DNA of 64,000 nt from Chitinophagaceae bacterium (GTDB lineage: Bacteria; Bacteroidota; Bacteroidia; Chitinophagales; Chitinophagaceae): positions 62,001-126,000 of the forward strand of contig SEAD01000001.1 in NCBI GenBank assembly GCA_004173355.1, in the 5' to 3' direction. The number at the start of each line of letters is the position of its first letter. Position 1 is the first letter of the stretch. The notes beneath the pieces were generated by a model, which was given only the letters and a program-made list of their open reading frames with translations, was not told the DNA's origin and did no database searches. The translations under genes were made by a program, and so were the position numbers. Below, piece after piece: positions 52,403 through 61,800 of this stretch.

Positions 52403-55060
52403 TTACAAAATGATGCGGGCAACAAAAATAAGTTGGCGGGGGCGGAGTGAAAAGCGGTTTTGGATAGTGGTGTACCCATCTGTATAAACTGAAGCGAAGG
52501 TTCGCGAATTCAGCAGGTTATTACAGCGGACTTCATAACCAACTCTATGCTTTTTTTGCGAAGTGAACCGGTAGAGCAGATCCATGAATCGTTGGTCTCG
52601 AAAGCCTTTCTGGTCATACTTGTACAATGTAAATACACCGGTAAGACTATGCTTTTTAACCGGGAATACACTCGCTTTGAATTGGTGCTCTTGCCGTAAA
52701 AAAGAGTTGATCAGGCTGTGGTCTTCCATTTTTGCCGAAATCCAAGTCATACGCATTGAAACCTCCGGGATGAAATAAGGGGACGAATTGTTGGTACCGA
52801 AGAACCCCACTGTGTATTCGTTGTTGGTGAGTGACAGATTTGAACCGTTCAGTACACGTTCGTACTTATTTACAGCAGCCGATGCGTTTAATCGGATCGT
52901 TGTCTGAATGCCAGAAAAAAGGCGGCCGGCACTGAGAGCCCCTTTTTTTTGCAACTGTTCATTCGGGCTGATTTCCGCCTGGATGGTACTCGTTCCATCT
53001 GGTTCGAAAATGGTACTGTACAGTACATTGAGCCGGTTCTGCATTATCGACACCGTCCCATTCATGAGATACCCTTTCTGCGGTATTTTGTATTCAAAGC
53101 CTGCTGTCGCGATCAATACCCGTGAGGTTGGCAGTATTCCGGGATATCGCATCAGGGTCCTGTAATTGTTCAGGATGTAGCCCGGGTAACTATAGCCTGG
53201 ATCACCGGATATATTGTACTGGCGGTTACCCGAAATCAAGGTCTTAAAATTCTTTGCCAATTTCCATTCCATGTACAAGTTGGGTTCGAATGCCAAGGTT
53301 CTCGCAGAGGCAGAATTCGCAGTAAGCAGCTGGACATTTAGTGACTGCAGCGGAAGCGACAACGAGAAAAATCCCCTATTGAATTCATAATTTAAATCCA
53401 GGGCAGAATAAACCGAAGTCCGTCGGATGTGCAGGTCATTCCGGAAAAGTTCAGCAGCCGGTTGAGTCTCCCCTCCGCTCAGCCGGTGCAGGCTGCTTTC
53501 CAGGGTCTTTCGGCTGATCAATATGCCAGCCCTCAGTTTGAACACTATCCCATTTACCCGCTTCGTTGCATCTGCGTAATGGTCTGCATTCCAGCCAGCA
53601 GTTTTTACAACCTGTTTACCTTCAGGGTAAGCGGCACTGCTGTCAACCAGGTTGGGAAATGGCCCAGGAGTTACGGAAAGGTTTTCGGGCAGTAACTGGT
53701 AATTGACCAGGCTATTGATGGTAATGAGCTGTTTGCCCACGGCAGTAGTTAATGTAAACCGATTATCGAGCGTCCGCGATTCATGGAGATCGCGTTGATG
53801 AATCTGGTCTCGCGAGTTTCCAATTCGGCCAATATCCCTGTAAAAATCGGCCGCCATCGAGAGGTTATTGCGAAAGAAAATCCGTTTGACATTTTTCTCC
53901 ACTACAAAATGGCCCAGCATTTTATGCATGTTGTAGCTATTCCGCTGAAACTCCCTAATTTCTATGGGCTGCTCGGTCAACGGGGAAATAATTGTTACAG
54001 TCGATGACTCAAGCTGTTGATGATCGTTGACCACCGCCAGGTTTACTTTCACTACTATATCATTCTCCAGCTTTTTCAGCAGATTGGAACTCCATTGGTT
54101 CAGGTTGTTTCTCAGCCATCGCGTTTTCTCGAAAGGGGGTAAGGCGCCCTGCATTATGGAGGTAATTCCGTTCAGCTTGAATCCCGTGTTGTTCCGGAAA
54201 GAAAGCCCGAGGGGTTTGGCATTCAGCAATCCAGCGCCGTCTTCCCCGGTATTGTTACTCAAAAAGGAATGCAGCATCTGAAAGCGCTGGTTAAAAAGCA
54301 TCACCGTAAGTGAAGCATGCCTCAGCGCTGGCGAAAGTCCGGCCCCGACTTCGAGGTTCCCTGCTACAGTCAGCTTTTTCAGCTTCAGGTTAATCGTTGT
54401 TTCATTGGACGGAACCAAACTATCCAGTACCCTGACCCGTTGATCATTTTCGACAACCTGGATTTTAGTAACGGCATCAGCCGGAAGATTTGTACTCAAT
54501 ATTCCGTACTGACCTTCCATAAGATTCAGACCATCGACCGTCAATTGCTGGATCGGTTTACCCTGGTATTGAATCTCTCCACTGGCCGCCACACTGATCC
54601 CGGGTAATTTTTTGAGCACATCTCCAATTGACCGGTCCTGCTCAGTCTGAAAACTGCCCACATTATAACTGAGGGTATCGCCACGCTGATTCACGGCAGC
54701 ATTAGACTGCACCTTAACCTCTTTAAGTTCGTTCGGACTGGGTACCAAAGTAATCGGAACATCCTGTGATCCATTATAAAGTACGATCGTTTTGGACGCA
54801 TACCCAATTCTGGATATTTTCATAAACAGCTTTGTCTCGTCCGGAAGATTTATTTTCAAGGAGTATTCACCTTTTCCATTCGAGATCGAAAAAGCAGCGA
54901 TGGGGCCGCTGACATGAGAACCAGTAACGGTCAGGCTCACTCCCGCTATCGGACGTTGCAGTGAATCTTGAACAACTCCATTTACGACGATCTGGCCTTT
55001 CAACCCGAAACTGATCAGACAAGCGGTTAATGTAAATAAGGTATGGATTAGAGCTTTCAT
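52403..55060 (-). CDS. TonB-dependent-receptor-like outer-membrane protein
   Basis: 885 residues from MKALIHTLFTLTACLISFGLKGQ (signal 1-23); a longer frame exists but overlaps the upstream gene. Carboxypeptidase regulatory-like domain at about 24-110 (VNGVVQDSLQRPIAGVSLTVTGS), then a plug-like domain (LKEVKVQSNAAVNQRGDTLSYNVGSF, DVLKKLPGISVAASGEIQYQGKPIQQLTVDGLNL), then a long barrel ending in RPRQLIFVARIIL. These proteins (often found beside GLPGLI genes) resemble SusC but lack a SusD partner. It follows the GLPGLI gene by one base. Transport or assembly role unknown. Confidence 0.85.
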   Translation of the reverse strand: MKALIHTLFTLTACLISFGLKGQIVVNGVVQDSLQRPIAGVSLTVTGSHVSGPIAAFSISNGKGEYSLKINLPDETKLFMKISRIGYASKTIVLYNGSQDVPITLVPSPNELKEVKVQSNAAVNQRGDTLSYNVGSFQTEQDRSIGDVLKKLPGISVAASGEIQYQGKPIQQLTVDGLNLMEGQYGILSTNLPADAVTKIQVVENDQRVRVLDSLVPSNETTINLKLKKLTVAGNLEVGAGLSPALRHASLTVMLFNQRFQMLHSFLSNNTGEDGAGLLNAKPLGLSFRNNTGFKLNGITSIMQGALPPFEKTRWLRNNLNQWSSNLLKKLENDIVVKVNLAVVNDHQQLESSTVTIISPLTEQPIEIREFQRNSYNMHKMLGHFVVEKNVKRIFFRNNLSMAADFYRDIGRIGNSRDQIHQRDLHESRTLDNRFTLTTAVGKQLITINSLVNYQLLPENLSVTPGPFPNLVDSSAAYPEGKQVVKTAGWNADHYADATKRVNGIVFKLRAGILISRKTLESSLHRLSGGETQPAAELFRNDLHIRRTSVYSALDLNYEFNRGFFSLSLPLQSLNVQLLTANSASARTLAFEPNLYMEWKLAKNFKTLISGNRQYNISGDPGYSYPGYILNNYRTLMRYPGILPTSRVLIATAGFEYKIPQKGYLMNGTVSIMQNRLNVLYSTIFEPDGTSTIQAEISPNEQLQKKGALSAGRLFSGIQTTIRLNASAAVNKYERVLNGSNLSLTNNEYTVGFFGTNNSSPYFIPEVSMRMTWISAKMEDHSLINSFLRQEHQFKASVFPVKKHSLTGVFTLYKYDQKGFRDQRFMDLLYRFTSQKKHRVGYEVRCNNLLNSRTFASVYTDGYTTIQNRFSLRPRQLIFVARIIL

Positions 55061-55061
55061 A

Positions 55062-55928
55062 CTACTTTGCGGTGACAAATCGCTCCAGCCAGTTGTTTTC
55101 AGATTTAGCTCGCGCACGATAACGCTCCTGAGTTTCTTCAATCATATTATTGAAGACTAACCCATATTGCTGTTCCATCTCAAACCCATTCTGGTAGCTG
55201 CTGCGCAAAAGGGTCATAAACTTATTTTTGGTCGTGTTTTCCACTTCAAACCCATTGATGATAGTATCTGGAAAGAAGTACTCTTTGTTTTCAAAACTGA
55301 CAAGCGTAAAGTTCCAGTAATTCTGGGTGTCACTGATTTGTATGATGAGGCCTGGAAGCCCACAAAACTTGTAAGGTCCGTCACTGATTGGGATTTCCGT
55401 ACTGAACCAGGAAATCCAGGTTCGATTACCGAAATGGCAGGAAGCCTTTTGGCATTTATAGCCTGCGATTGTCGATGTATCGTTAAGAATCAACCATTTA
55501 AATACTGTTTTCGGCTCACTGTACTTAAAGATCGGGCTTTGCGCAACCGCTATACGGTCAAACGTTGCAATTTCATCGGCGTATTTGACGACTCGGTAGT
55601 CAAAGTAATGGTTTTGTTCAGGTTTGGATCGAAATTGCCAATTATTCTGCTTCCTCAACGCACGGTAATGACGAATGGTATCCGCGTTGAGGTTTCCTAA
55701 TGCTCCGAAAATGCTGTACTCACCACCAGCTAACAGCGCCATAGTAGCATCCTCAAATTTGCTGTTTGTACTGTCCCGCTGGTAGTGAAGGTTATAAATC
55801 GCAACATGTCGGTAGGTCGGGCGTGGAACCAAGCCATCGCCCTCCCCTGGAATTGGTACAGCGTTGCGGTTGAACGCCACTGAAACAAGAAGGAGCAAAC
55901 TGAAAATCACAGAATGAGCATACGTCAT
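55062..55928 (-). CDS. GLPGLI family protein
   Basis: 288 residues from MTYAHSVIFSLLLLVSVAF (signal 1-20). The signature GPYKFCGLPGLIIQISD gives the family its name. Other family parts: YNLHYQRDSTNSKFEDATMALLAG, WLILNDTSTIAGYKCQKA and TWISWFSTEIPISDG. The function of the family is unknown; it is exported and often encoded next to a TonB-receptor-like gene, as here (gap 1 bp to the next gene). Both would be made together. Confidence 0.92.
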   Translation of the reverse strand: MTYAHSVIFSLLLLVSVAFNRNAVPIPGEGDGLVPRPTYRHVAIYNLHYQRDSTNSKFEDATMALLAGGEYSIFGALGNLNADTIRHYRALRKQNNWQFRSKPEQNHYFDYRVVKYADEIATFDRIAVAQSPIFKYSEPKTVFKWLILNDTSTIAGYKCQKASCHFGNRTWISWFSTEIPISDGPYKFCGLPGLIIQISDTQNYWNFTLVSFENKEYFFPDTIINGFEVENTTKNKFMTLLRSSYQNGFEMEQQYGLVFNNMIEETQERYRARAKSENNWLERFVTAK

Positions 55929-56150
55929 AATAGATGAATTAGAAAGTGTAAGTATGGTAAATCTGGTTACTAAATATAACAATAAACAGGTGGTTGTGTA
56001 AGCGTACCGTAAACTCGGCCGTTTGAAATTTGGCGAAAGGGCTTAATGACCCTGTACCCTTTATCGGACATAGCTAAGACGGAAATTTCGGAACTTTCGA
56101 AGAGTTGAGGAATTCGCAAGGGTGGACAAAAAGCAGTCGATGACGAAACT

Positions 56151-56432
56151 TTAGAGGTAACCGCTAAAATAGAAAAAAACTGCAGCGTACAACGACAACA
56201 ACTCAATGATTGTAAAGCCAACGTTTATCAGATTCAATGCACCAAACTTGTACAAGAGCCAAATATTGAGGAGCAAGTGGCCGCAGCCAAAGACAATATA
56301 CAGCCGTGTCGACGCTTCAGCGTAACTACTATTGGCACCATAGCCCAACAAAAACGCGGTAATAAAATAAACCGTTATTAAGACTATTGCGATTACAATA
56401 TTCAGAAGGACAACTTTATATAATGGCTTCAT
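56151..56432 (-). CDS. Small membrane protein, orphan
   Basis: 93 residues, MKPLYKVVLLNIVIAIVL start. Three hydrophobic segments: about 8-29, 44-63 and 68-90. A/T-rich codons. No family known to me. It sits between the GLPGLI gene and tRNA-Lys inside the 4500-bp segment and may be part of a mobile module. Confidence 0.5.
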   Translation of the reverse strand: MKPLYKVVLLNIVIAIVLITVYFITAFLLGYGANSSYAEASTRLYIVFGCGHLLLNIWLLYKFGALNLINVGFTIIELLSLYAAVFFYFSGYL

Positions 56433-56745
56433 AATTACTTTACCGTGACTGTTATTCCGTAATCTTTTTTCATCCTATTAAAAAAATCATCTCTTTATTG
56501 CTGCCGTTTGTAACCAATTGCTAAAATGCTTGGGTAATTGCAGTGATGTCGTTAACAAATGAGGACATGCATGCGACCCAACGCACCAAGGGAATTCTCA
56601 TTACTTTGAAATGCTCCTTTCAAACTCTTCATATCGTTTCCTGAAAGCTTGTATCTTGCATGGTCCTGAGAGTACGCGTTTAGACCTCCGGGTTTGATGA
56701 TCGAATTTGACTCGTAATTGCTGCAAAGTGCTGCAAAAACAAAAA
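56433..56745. other. Gene-free, AT-rich gap
   Basis: No convincing coding frame, repeat or promoter is visible here on either strand; the only structures nearby are the terminator and tRNA to its right. Confidence 0.6.
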
Positions 56746-56746
56746 A

Positions 56747-56770
56747 GGGAACACTATTTCTAGTATTCCC
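56747..56770 (-). terminator. Terminator after tRNA-Lys
   Basis: GGGAACACTA (56747-56756) and TAGTATTCCC (56761-56770) pair with one mismatch around loop TTTC. The A-run at 56741-56746 gives six T on the minus strand. Confidence 0.8.
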
Positions 56771-56771
56771 T

Positions 56772-56793
56772 TTTTCCGTGATCCCGCTGGGAC
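56772..56793. repeat. 22-bp direct repeat overlapping the tRNA-Lys 3' end
   Basis: Partner of 52272-52293. It covers the discriminator base, the 3' acceptor strand and half of the T-stem of the tRNA. Confidence 0.65.
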
Positions 56794-56851
56794 TCGAACC
56801 CAGGACCCCATCATTAAAAGTGATGTGCTCTACCAACTGAGCTACAAGATC
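56779..56851 (-). tRNA. tRNA-Lys (anticodon UUU)
   Basis: 73 nt. Acceptor stem GATCTTG/CGGGATC (seven pairs, two G-U), D-arm GCTC-AGTTGGTA-GAGC, anticodon stem CATCA/TGATG around loop CTTTTAA (anticodon TTT), T-arm CTGGG-TTCGAGT-CCCAG, discriminator A. CCA is not encoded. Confidence 0.95.
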
Positions 56852-56985
56852 AACCTGTTGTTCAGTACTGTTGTTCTGAACGGGGTGCAAAAATAAGGCG
56901 GCGACTGTTTCGCGCCAAAAAATTCTTGGATATTTCTCCATTTTTTTTTCGGGGTCGGGCGCGTCCTTATCCATTCAGGCTGAAA

Positions 56986-57016
56986 TTGTTTGGTGCCCCT
57001 TTTTAAAGTAGGTTTG
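56986..57016 (+). promoter_or_regulatory. Promoter of the SDR gene at 57035
   Basis: TAGGTTTG at 57009-57016 fits TAnnTTTG; a TTG at 56986-56988 lies 20 bp upstream. The start codon is 19 bp downstream of the -7 element, so the leader would be short. Confidence 0.55.
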
Positions 57017-57034
57017 CAGCAAAGGGGAATACAT

Positions 57035-57844
57035 ATGTCGGAGTTTTTTAAAGATAAAGTGGTAGTAGTCACGGGCGGTACGGATGGTATCGGAAAAGCA
57101 CTGGTGGATGATCTCCTCCAGGCGGGCGCCAGAGTGGCTACCTGCGGACGGGACCACGACAAACTTTACCGGCTCCAGGCAACCTACCCCTCCTTCCCCC
57201 TACATACCATGGTGGCGGACGTAAGCAACGAAAATGAATCCCGCCGGTTCATCGAAACCACCATCAAAAACTTCGGCAAAGTGGACATCCTGATCAATAA
57301 CGCGGGCATCTCCATGCGTGCCCTCCTCAAAGACGCATCCACCGAGGTCATCCGCCGCGTAATGGATATCAATTTCTTCGGCGCGGTCTATTGCACCAAA
57401 TACGCTCTCGATTCCATCATCGAAAATAAAGGCACCATCGTTGGTGTTTCCTCCATCGCAGGCTATCGCGGCCTGCCCGGACGCAGTGCCTACTCCGCCA
57501 GCAAATTCGCACTGCAGGGATGGCTGGAAGCGGTCAAGACCGAACTGATCGATTCCAAGGTCCACGTGATGTGGGTCTGCCCCGGCTTCACCGCCTCCAA
57601 TATCCGCAGCGCCGCCCTCGACAAAGACGCACAGTCCCATGGCGAAACCAATATGGATGAAGGCAAAATGATGACAGCCGAAGAATGCTCGCGTCATATC
57701 CTGAAAGCGATCGTCAGAAAGAAACGCACTCTGGTACTCACGTTCACGGGAAAGGAAACCGTTTTCCTCACCAAATTCTTCCCGAAACTGGCGGACTGGT
57801 TTACCCACCGCTTCTATTTCAAAAATGGCGAACTCGTGAAGTAA
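57035..57844 (+). CDS. Short-chain dehydrogenase/reductase
   Basis: 269 residues from MSEFFKDKVVVVTGGTDGIG; an upstream start would include the promoter. Motifs: TGGTDGIG cofactor loop, CGRD after beta-2 (Arg suggests NADP), NNAGIS, active Ser in GVSSIAGYRG, and Y-SAS-K. The C-terminus is long and hydrophobic-basic (FFPKLADWFTHRFYFKNGELVK), like the DHRS7-type SDRs that associate with membranes. Substrate not readable. The next gene starts 39 bp downstream on the same strand. Confidence 0.9.
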   Translation: MSEFFKDKVVVVTGGTDGIGKALVDDLLQAGARVATCGRDHDKLYRLQATYPSFPLHTMVADVSNENESRRFIETTIKNFGKVDILINNAGISMRALLKDASTEVIRRVMDINFFGAVYCTKYALDSIIENKGTIVGVSSIAGYRGLPGRSAYSASKFALQGWLEAVKTELIDSKVHVMWVCPGFTASNIRSAALDKDAQSHGETNMDEGKMMTAEECSRHILKAIVRKKRTLVLTFTGKETVFLTKFFPKLADWFTHRFYFKNGELVK

Positions 57845-57883
57845 CCACTCCCCGTACCCTATAAAAAGACGATTAACCAATCA

Positions 57884-58711
57884 ATGCCATTCATCACGCT
57901 GACATCCGACATTGGCCAACAGGATTACCTGGTCTCAGCGATCAAGGCACAACTCCTGCGCACCGACCCGGCATTTGATCTCATCGATATCACCCATACC
58001 ATCTCCCCGTTCAACTACCCGCAGGCAGCCTATATCTGCCGCAGCGCCTTTCGCAACTTCCCGGATTATTGTTACCATATCATCCTGGTTAACCTCTTCG
58101 AGAAAAAACCGGAACAACTGCTCCTGGCATTCCACCGCAACCAGTACATCCTCTGCGCCGACAACGGCCTGCTCAATATGATCCTCGAGGAAAAACCGGA
58201 AATGCTGATCGGGATCCCGCTGGATAAAAACGCTATCAAAAACACGACCTATTGCGTTTCCATTATGGGACGGATCATCAAACAGCTCGTGGAAGGCGCA
58301 CCCATCGCCAGTCTCGGCGAACCGGATGTAAACTATGTGGAGAAAAACCATCTCCGCCCACTGCTGCATAACGACTGGATCGAAGGACAGATCATCTTTA
58401 TCGACAACTTCGAAAATGTGATCGTGAATATCACCCACGAACAGTTTGAGGAGCAACGAAAAGGCCGCAGCTTCCGGATCGTGTTCAAACGCGATGAGAT
58501 CATCGAACGCATCAGCGAGTCCTACGCCGACGTGAGCGAGGGGGAGAAACTGGCCCTGTTCAACAGCGCCGGCTACCTCGAAATCGCCATCAATAAAGGC
58601 AATGCCGCGGGTCTCTTCGGACTGCAGGGTTACTCGGAAAAAATGAGCAAGGTGCCGGGTTTTATGCAAAACCAGCTTTTCTACCAGTCCGTCAAGGTGT
58701 TTTTCCAGTAA
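57884..58711 (+). CDS. S-adenosyl-L-methionine hydroxide adenosyltransferase (DUF62 family)
   Basis: 275 residues. N-terminal domain: FITLTSDIGQQDYLVSAIKAQLL, ISPFNYPQAAYICRSAF and YILCADNGLLNMIL. C-terminal beta domain from about 165 (IEGQIIFIDNFENVIVNIT). The family uses water to split SAM into adenosine and methionine, or relates to SAM-dependent halogenases. The Asp in TSDIG and the D-N-G motif agree with the nucleotide site. Cytosolic. It follows the SDR and precedes a DUF2723 gene. Confidence 0.88.
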   Translation: MPFITLTSDIGQQDYLVSAIKAQLLRTDPAFDLIDITHTISPFNYPQAAYICRSAFRNFPDYCYHIILVNLFEKKPEQLLLAFHRNQYILCADNGLLNMILEEKPEMLIGIPLDKNAIKNTTYCVSIMGRIIKQLVEGAPIASLGEPDVNYVEKNHLRPLLHNDWIEGQIIFIDNFENVIVNITHEQFEEQRKGRSFRIVFKRDEIIERISESYADVSEGEKLALFNSAGYLEIAINKGNAAGLFGLQGYSEKMSKVPGFMQNQLFYQSVKVFFQ

Positions 58712-58860
58712 AAACCGCCGACCGGCCGCACTGACCGGAAACCTGTCTCTATAAAAACCAGCATTTTATTAACGAAACCGGCCCACAGCTGGCCTTCCTG
58801 ATCTCCCCTTATTACCCTATTTTTGCCTACCCCGAAAAAAGCGGGACAAAATACCTGTTT

Positions 58861-61800
58861 ATGAACTTTAAAAAAGTCAATAACATCACCGGATGGGCCG
58901 TATTCCTTGTAGCCCTGGCCACGTACATGTTAACCCGCGAAGCCCGGGGTAGTCTCTGGGATTGCGGCGAATTTGTCGCCAGCGCTGACAAGATGCAGCT
59001 TCCCCACCCTCCCGGTGCACCGTTATTCGTATTGCTTGGCCGTTTCTTTATTATCCTTTTCGGCGACAAACCATTACTCGCAGCCAATGCCGTAAACTTC
59101 ATGAGCGCACTCGCAAGTGCCGCAACGATCCTTTTCCTTTTCTGGTGCGTCACCCACTTCGGCCGCAAACTCTTTGTAGGCGTGGGCGAAACACTCAACA
59201 ATAACCAGCTCTTCGCAACCATGGCCGCAGGCGTGGTCGGGGCACTGGCCTATACCTTCAGCGATTCATTCTGGTACAGCGCCGTGGAAGGTGAGGTGTA
59301 TGCACTCTCCTCCTTCTTCACCGCCATCGTATTCTGGGTCATGCTGAAATGGGAACATGCCGACGAACAGGCAGGTATCGATGTGGCCGCACGCGTACGC
59401 AGCGACCGCTGGATTGTACTGCTGTTCTTCCTGATGGGTCTCTCCATCGGTGTCCACCTGCTCAACCTCCTGACCATCCCGGCAATCGTAATGATCTATT
59501 ACTACCGCCGTTATGCCGCCACTACCAAGGGCGCTATCTGGGCTTTCCTGATCGGTTGTATCATCACCGGCCTGGTACAGGTTGTCATCATCCAGTACTC
59601 GATGAAGGCCGCGGGTCTTTTCGATATCTATTTCGTGAACTCATTCGGGATGGGTTTCTTCTCAGGCTTTACCATCTACTTCATCCTGCTGGCCGCTGTC
59701 ATCGGATGGGGCCTTACGCTGCGCGAAAAATCATTCACCAGCACCAAGGCCATCCTGTTCTTCGTACTGTTCCTGGCCCTCTCCCTGCTGCCATTCTTTA
59801 TCACACCGGGCAGTTCAGGCGGAGCCAAATTCGCTAAATTCCTGCTCGTTGGCGCCGTAGCCGTAGTCATCGGTTATTTCATCAAGGCCAATGCCCTGCG
59901 CATCCTCAAACTCAGCCTCTGGTGTTATGCCTTTATGATGCTGGGATACTTCGTCTACTTCTCCGCACTCATCCGTTCGAATGCCAACCCGGCAATCGAC
60001 ATGAACAATATCGATAACCCGATCAACCTCGTCTACTACCTCAGCCGTGAGCAGTATGGTAGTGCACCACTGGTCTACGGACCACATTTCGCAGCCAACC
60101 CTTCAAAGGACCTCGATGAAAACGAACCAATCAAGGAAGGCGAACAGAAATACATCAAGGGTAAAAACGCAGACGGCTCACCGGCCTATATCGCTACCGG
60201 CCGCGCACGCGAATACAACTACAAAAGCAGCGTCATGCAGCTCTTCCCGCGGGTCTGGGATTCGAGCGACGACCAGTACCACGCATCTTTCTATGCGCAG
60301 TGGCTGGACCTCCGCGAAGCCGACGGTACCTACCGGGCACCGGGCCTCAAGGAAAATGTTGAGTGGTTCTTCTCCTACCAGATGGGTATGATGTACTGGC
60401 GTTACTTCATGTGGAACTTCGCAGGTAAACAGAATGACCTGCAGTCGTCCGGTGGGGTACGCGACGGTAACTGGATCAGCGGGATCTCCTTCCTCGATAA
60501 CAACCGCCTGGGCGACCAGTCGAAGATCCCCGACAGCATCAAACACAACAAGGCCAATAATAAACTCTTCATGCTGCCCTTCATCCTCGGGATCATCGGT
60601 TGCGTGTACCAGTATTTCAAAAACCGGAAAGACTGGATTGTGAGCTTCCTGCTCTTCTTCTTCACCGGTATCGCAGTTGTACTTTACCTCAACCAGCCAG
60701 GTAACCAGCCACGTGAACGTGACTACGCTTATGTAGGATCCTTCTTCGCATTTGCGATCTGGATCGGGTTGTCGGTGATTGCCTTTGTGCGACTGGCAAT
60801 GGAAAAGGCGGACAAACTCACCCTGCAGAACGTACTGACCTATGGTTCGGGCCTGACCTTCCTGATCACCCTCATGAGCTCCACCCGTGGCACCTTCGGT
60901 TCGGTACTGATCACCGGTGTAGTAGTCACTGCCCTGTTTGCACTGGTCACATACGGAGGCACCATGCTGGTACGCGCTGTCAGCAGCGGTGGCAGCAACT
61001 TCCGCACGGCCAACCTTTCCGCAGGTATACTCTGCCTGCTCGTTCCCATACTGATGGGCCAGCAGGAATGGGATGACCACGACCGCAGCAGCAAACTCCT
61101 CGCGCCGGATCTCGCGCGTGACTATCTCGAAAGCTGCGCACCCAACGCCATTATTTTCACCTTTGGTGACAACGATACCTACCCGCTCTGGTATGCCCAG
61201 GAAGTGGAAAACGTACGCCCGGATATCCGTATCATCAACAACAGCCTCCTGGGCATCGACTGGTACATCAACCAGCTGCGCTATAAGATCAACCAGGCCG
61301 ATGGCGTGGATGTGATCTGGACCGAAGAACAGATCGAGGGACATAACCGCGAGTTCATGCGTTACAAACAGGACGAACGCGCCAACCCGAACAACTACTA
61401 CTCATTATATGATGTAATGAAAAACGTTCTCGGTAAACCGGCCCGTGACCCGGAAACCGGTCGTGATGTGGGCGCTGGTAATTTCCCCGTGGGTAAATTC
61501 AGGGTGGATGTGGATGTGAATGCAGCCCGCGCAAGCGGCCTGATCAACGCCAATGACTCTGCAGTTTCCCCGATGCTGTTTGAAATCCCGCAGAACAAAC
61601 TGAACGGTGGTCTCGTGCGCAACGACATGATCATCCTCAATATCATCGCAGCCAATAACTGGAAACGCCCGATCTATTTCACTTCACCATTTGGTGAACT
61701 GGGCTTTGCGCAGTACCTCCGTAAGGATGGCCTGGCTTACCGCCTGGTACCCGTACAAAACAAATTCCCGCAGAACAACTGGGAAACGGAAACCGTCCTG

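Noticed and set aside
52403-55060. Possible SusC of a third SusCD pair
   Set aside because: No SusD-like gene is next to it, and the plug lacks the typical SusC signature; the GLPGLI neighbour points to a different class.
52272-56793. Insertion sequence
   Set aside because: There is no transposase and the ends are direct, not inverted, repeats tied to a tRNA; site-specific integration fits better.
56552-56974. Minus-strand frame of 140 codons
   Set aside because: It runs straight through tRNA-Lys and its terminator, so it cannot be a real gene.
60178-61344. Long antisense frame inside the DUF2723 gene
   Set aside because: It is a by-product of the strong codon bias on the plus strand; its composition (many D, V, E, H) is typical of shadow frames.
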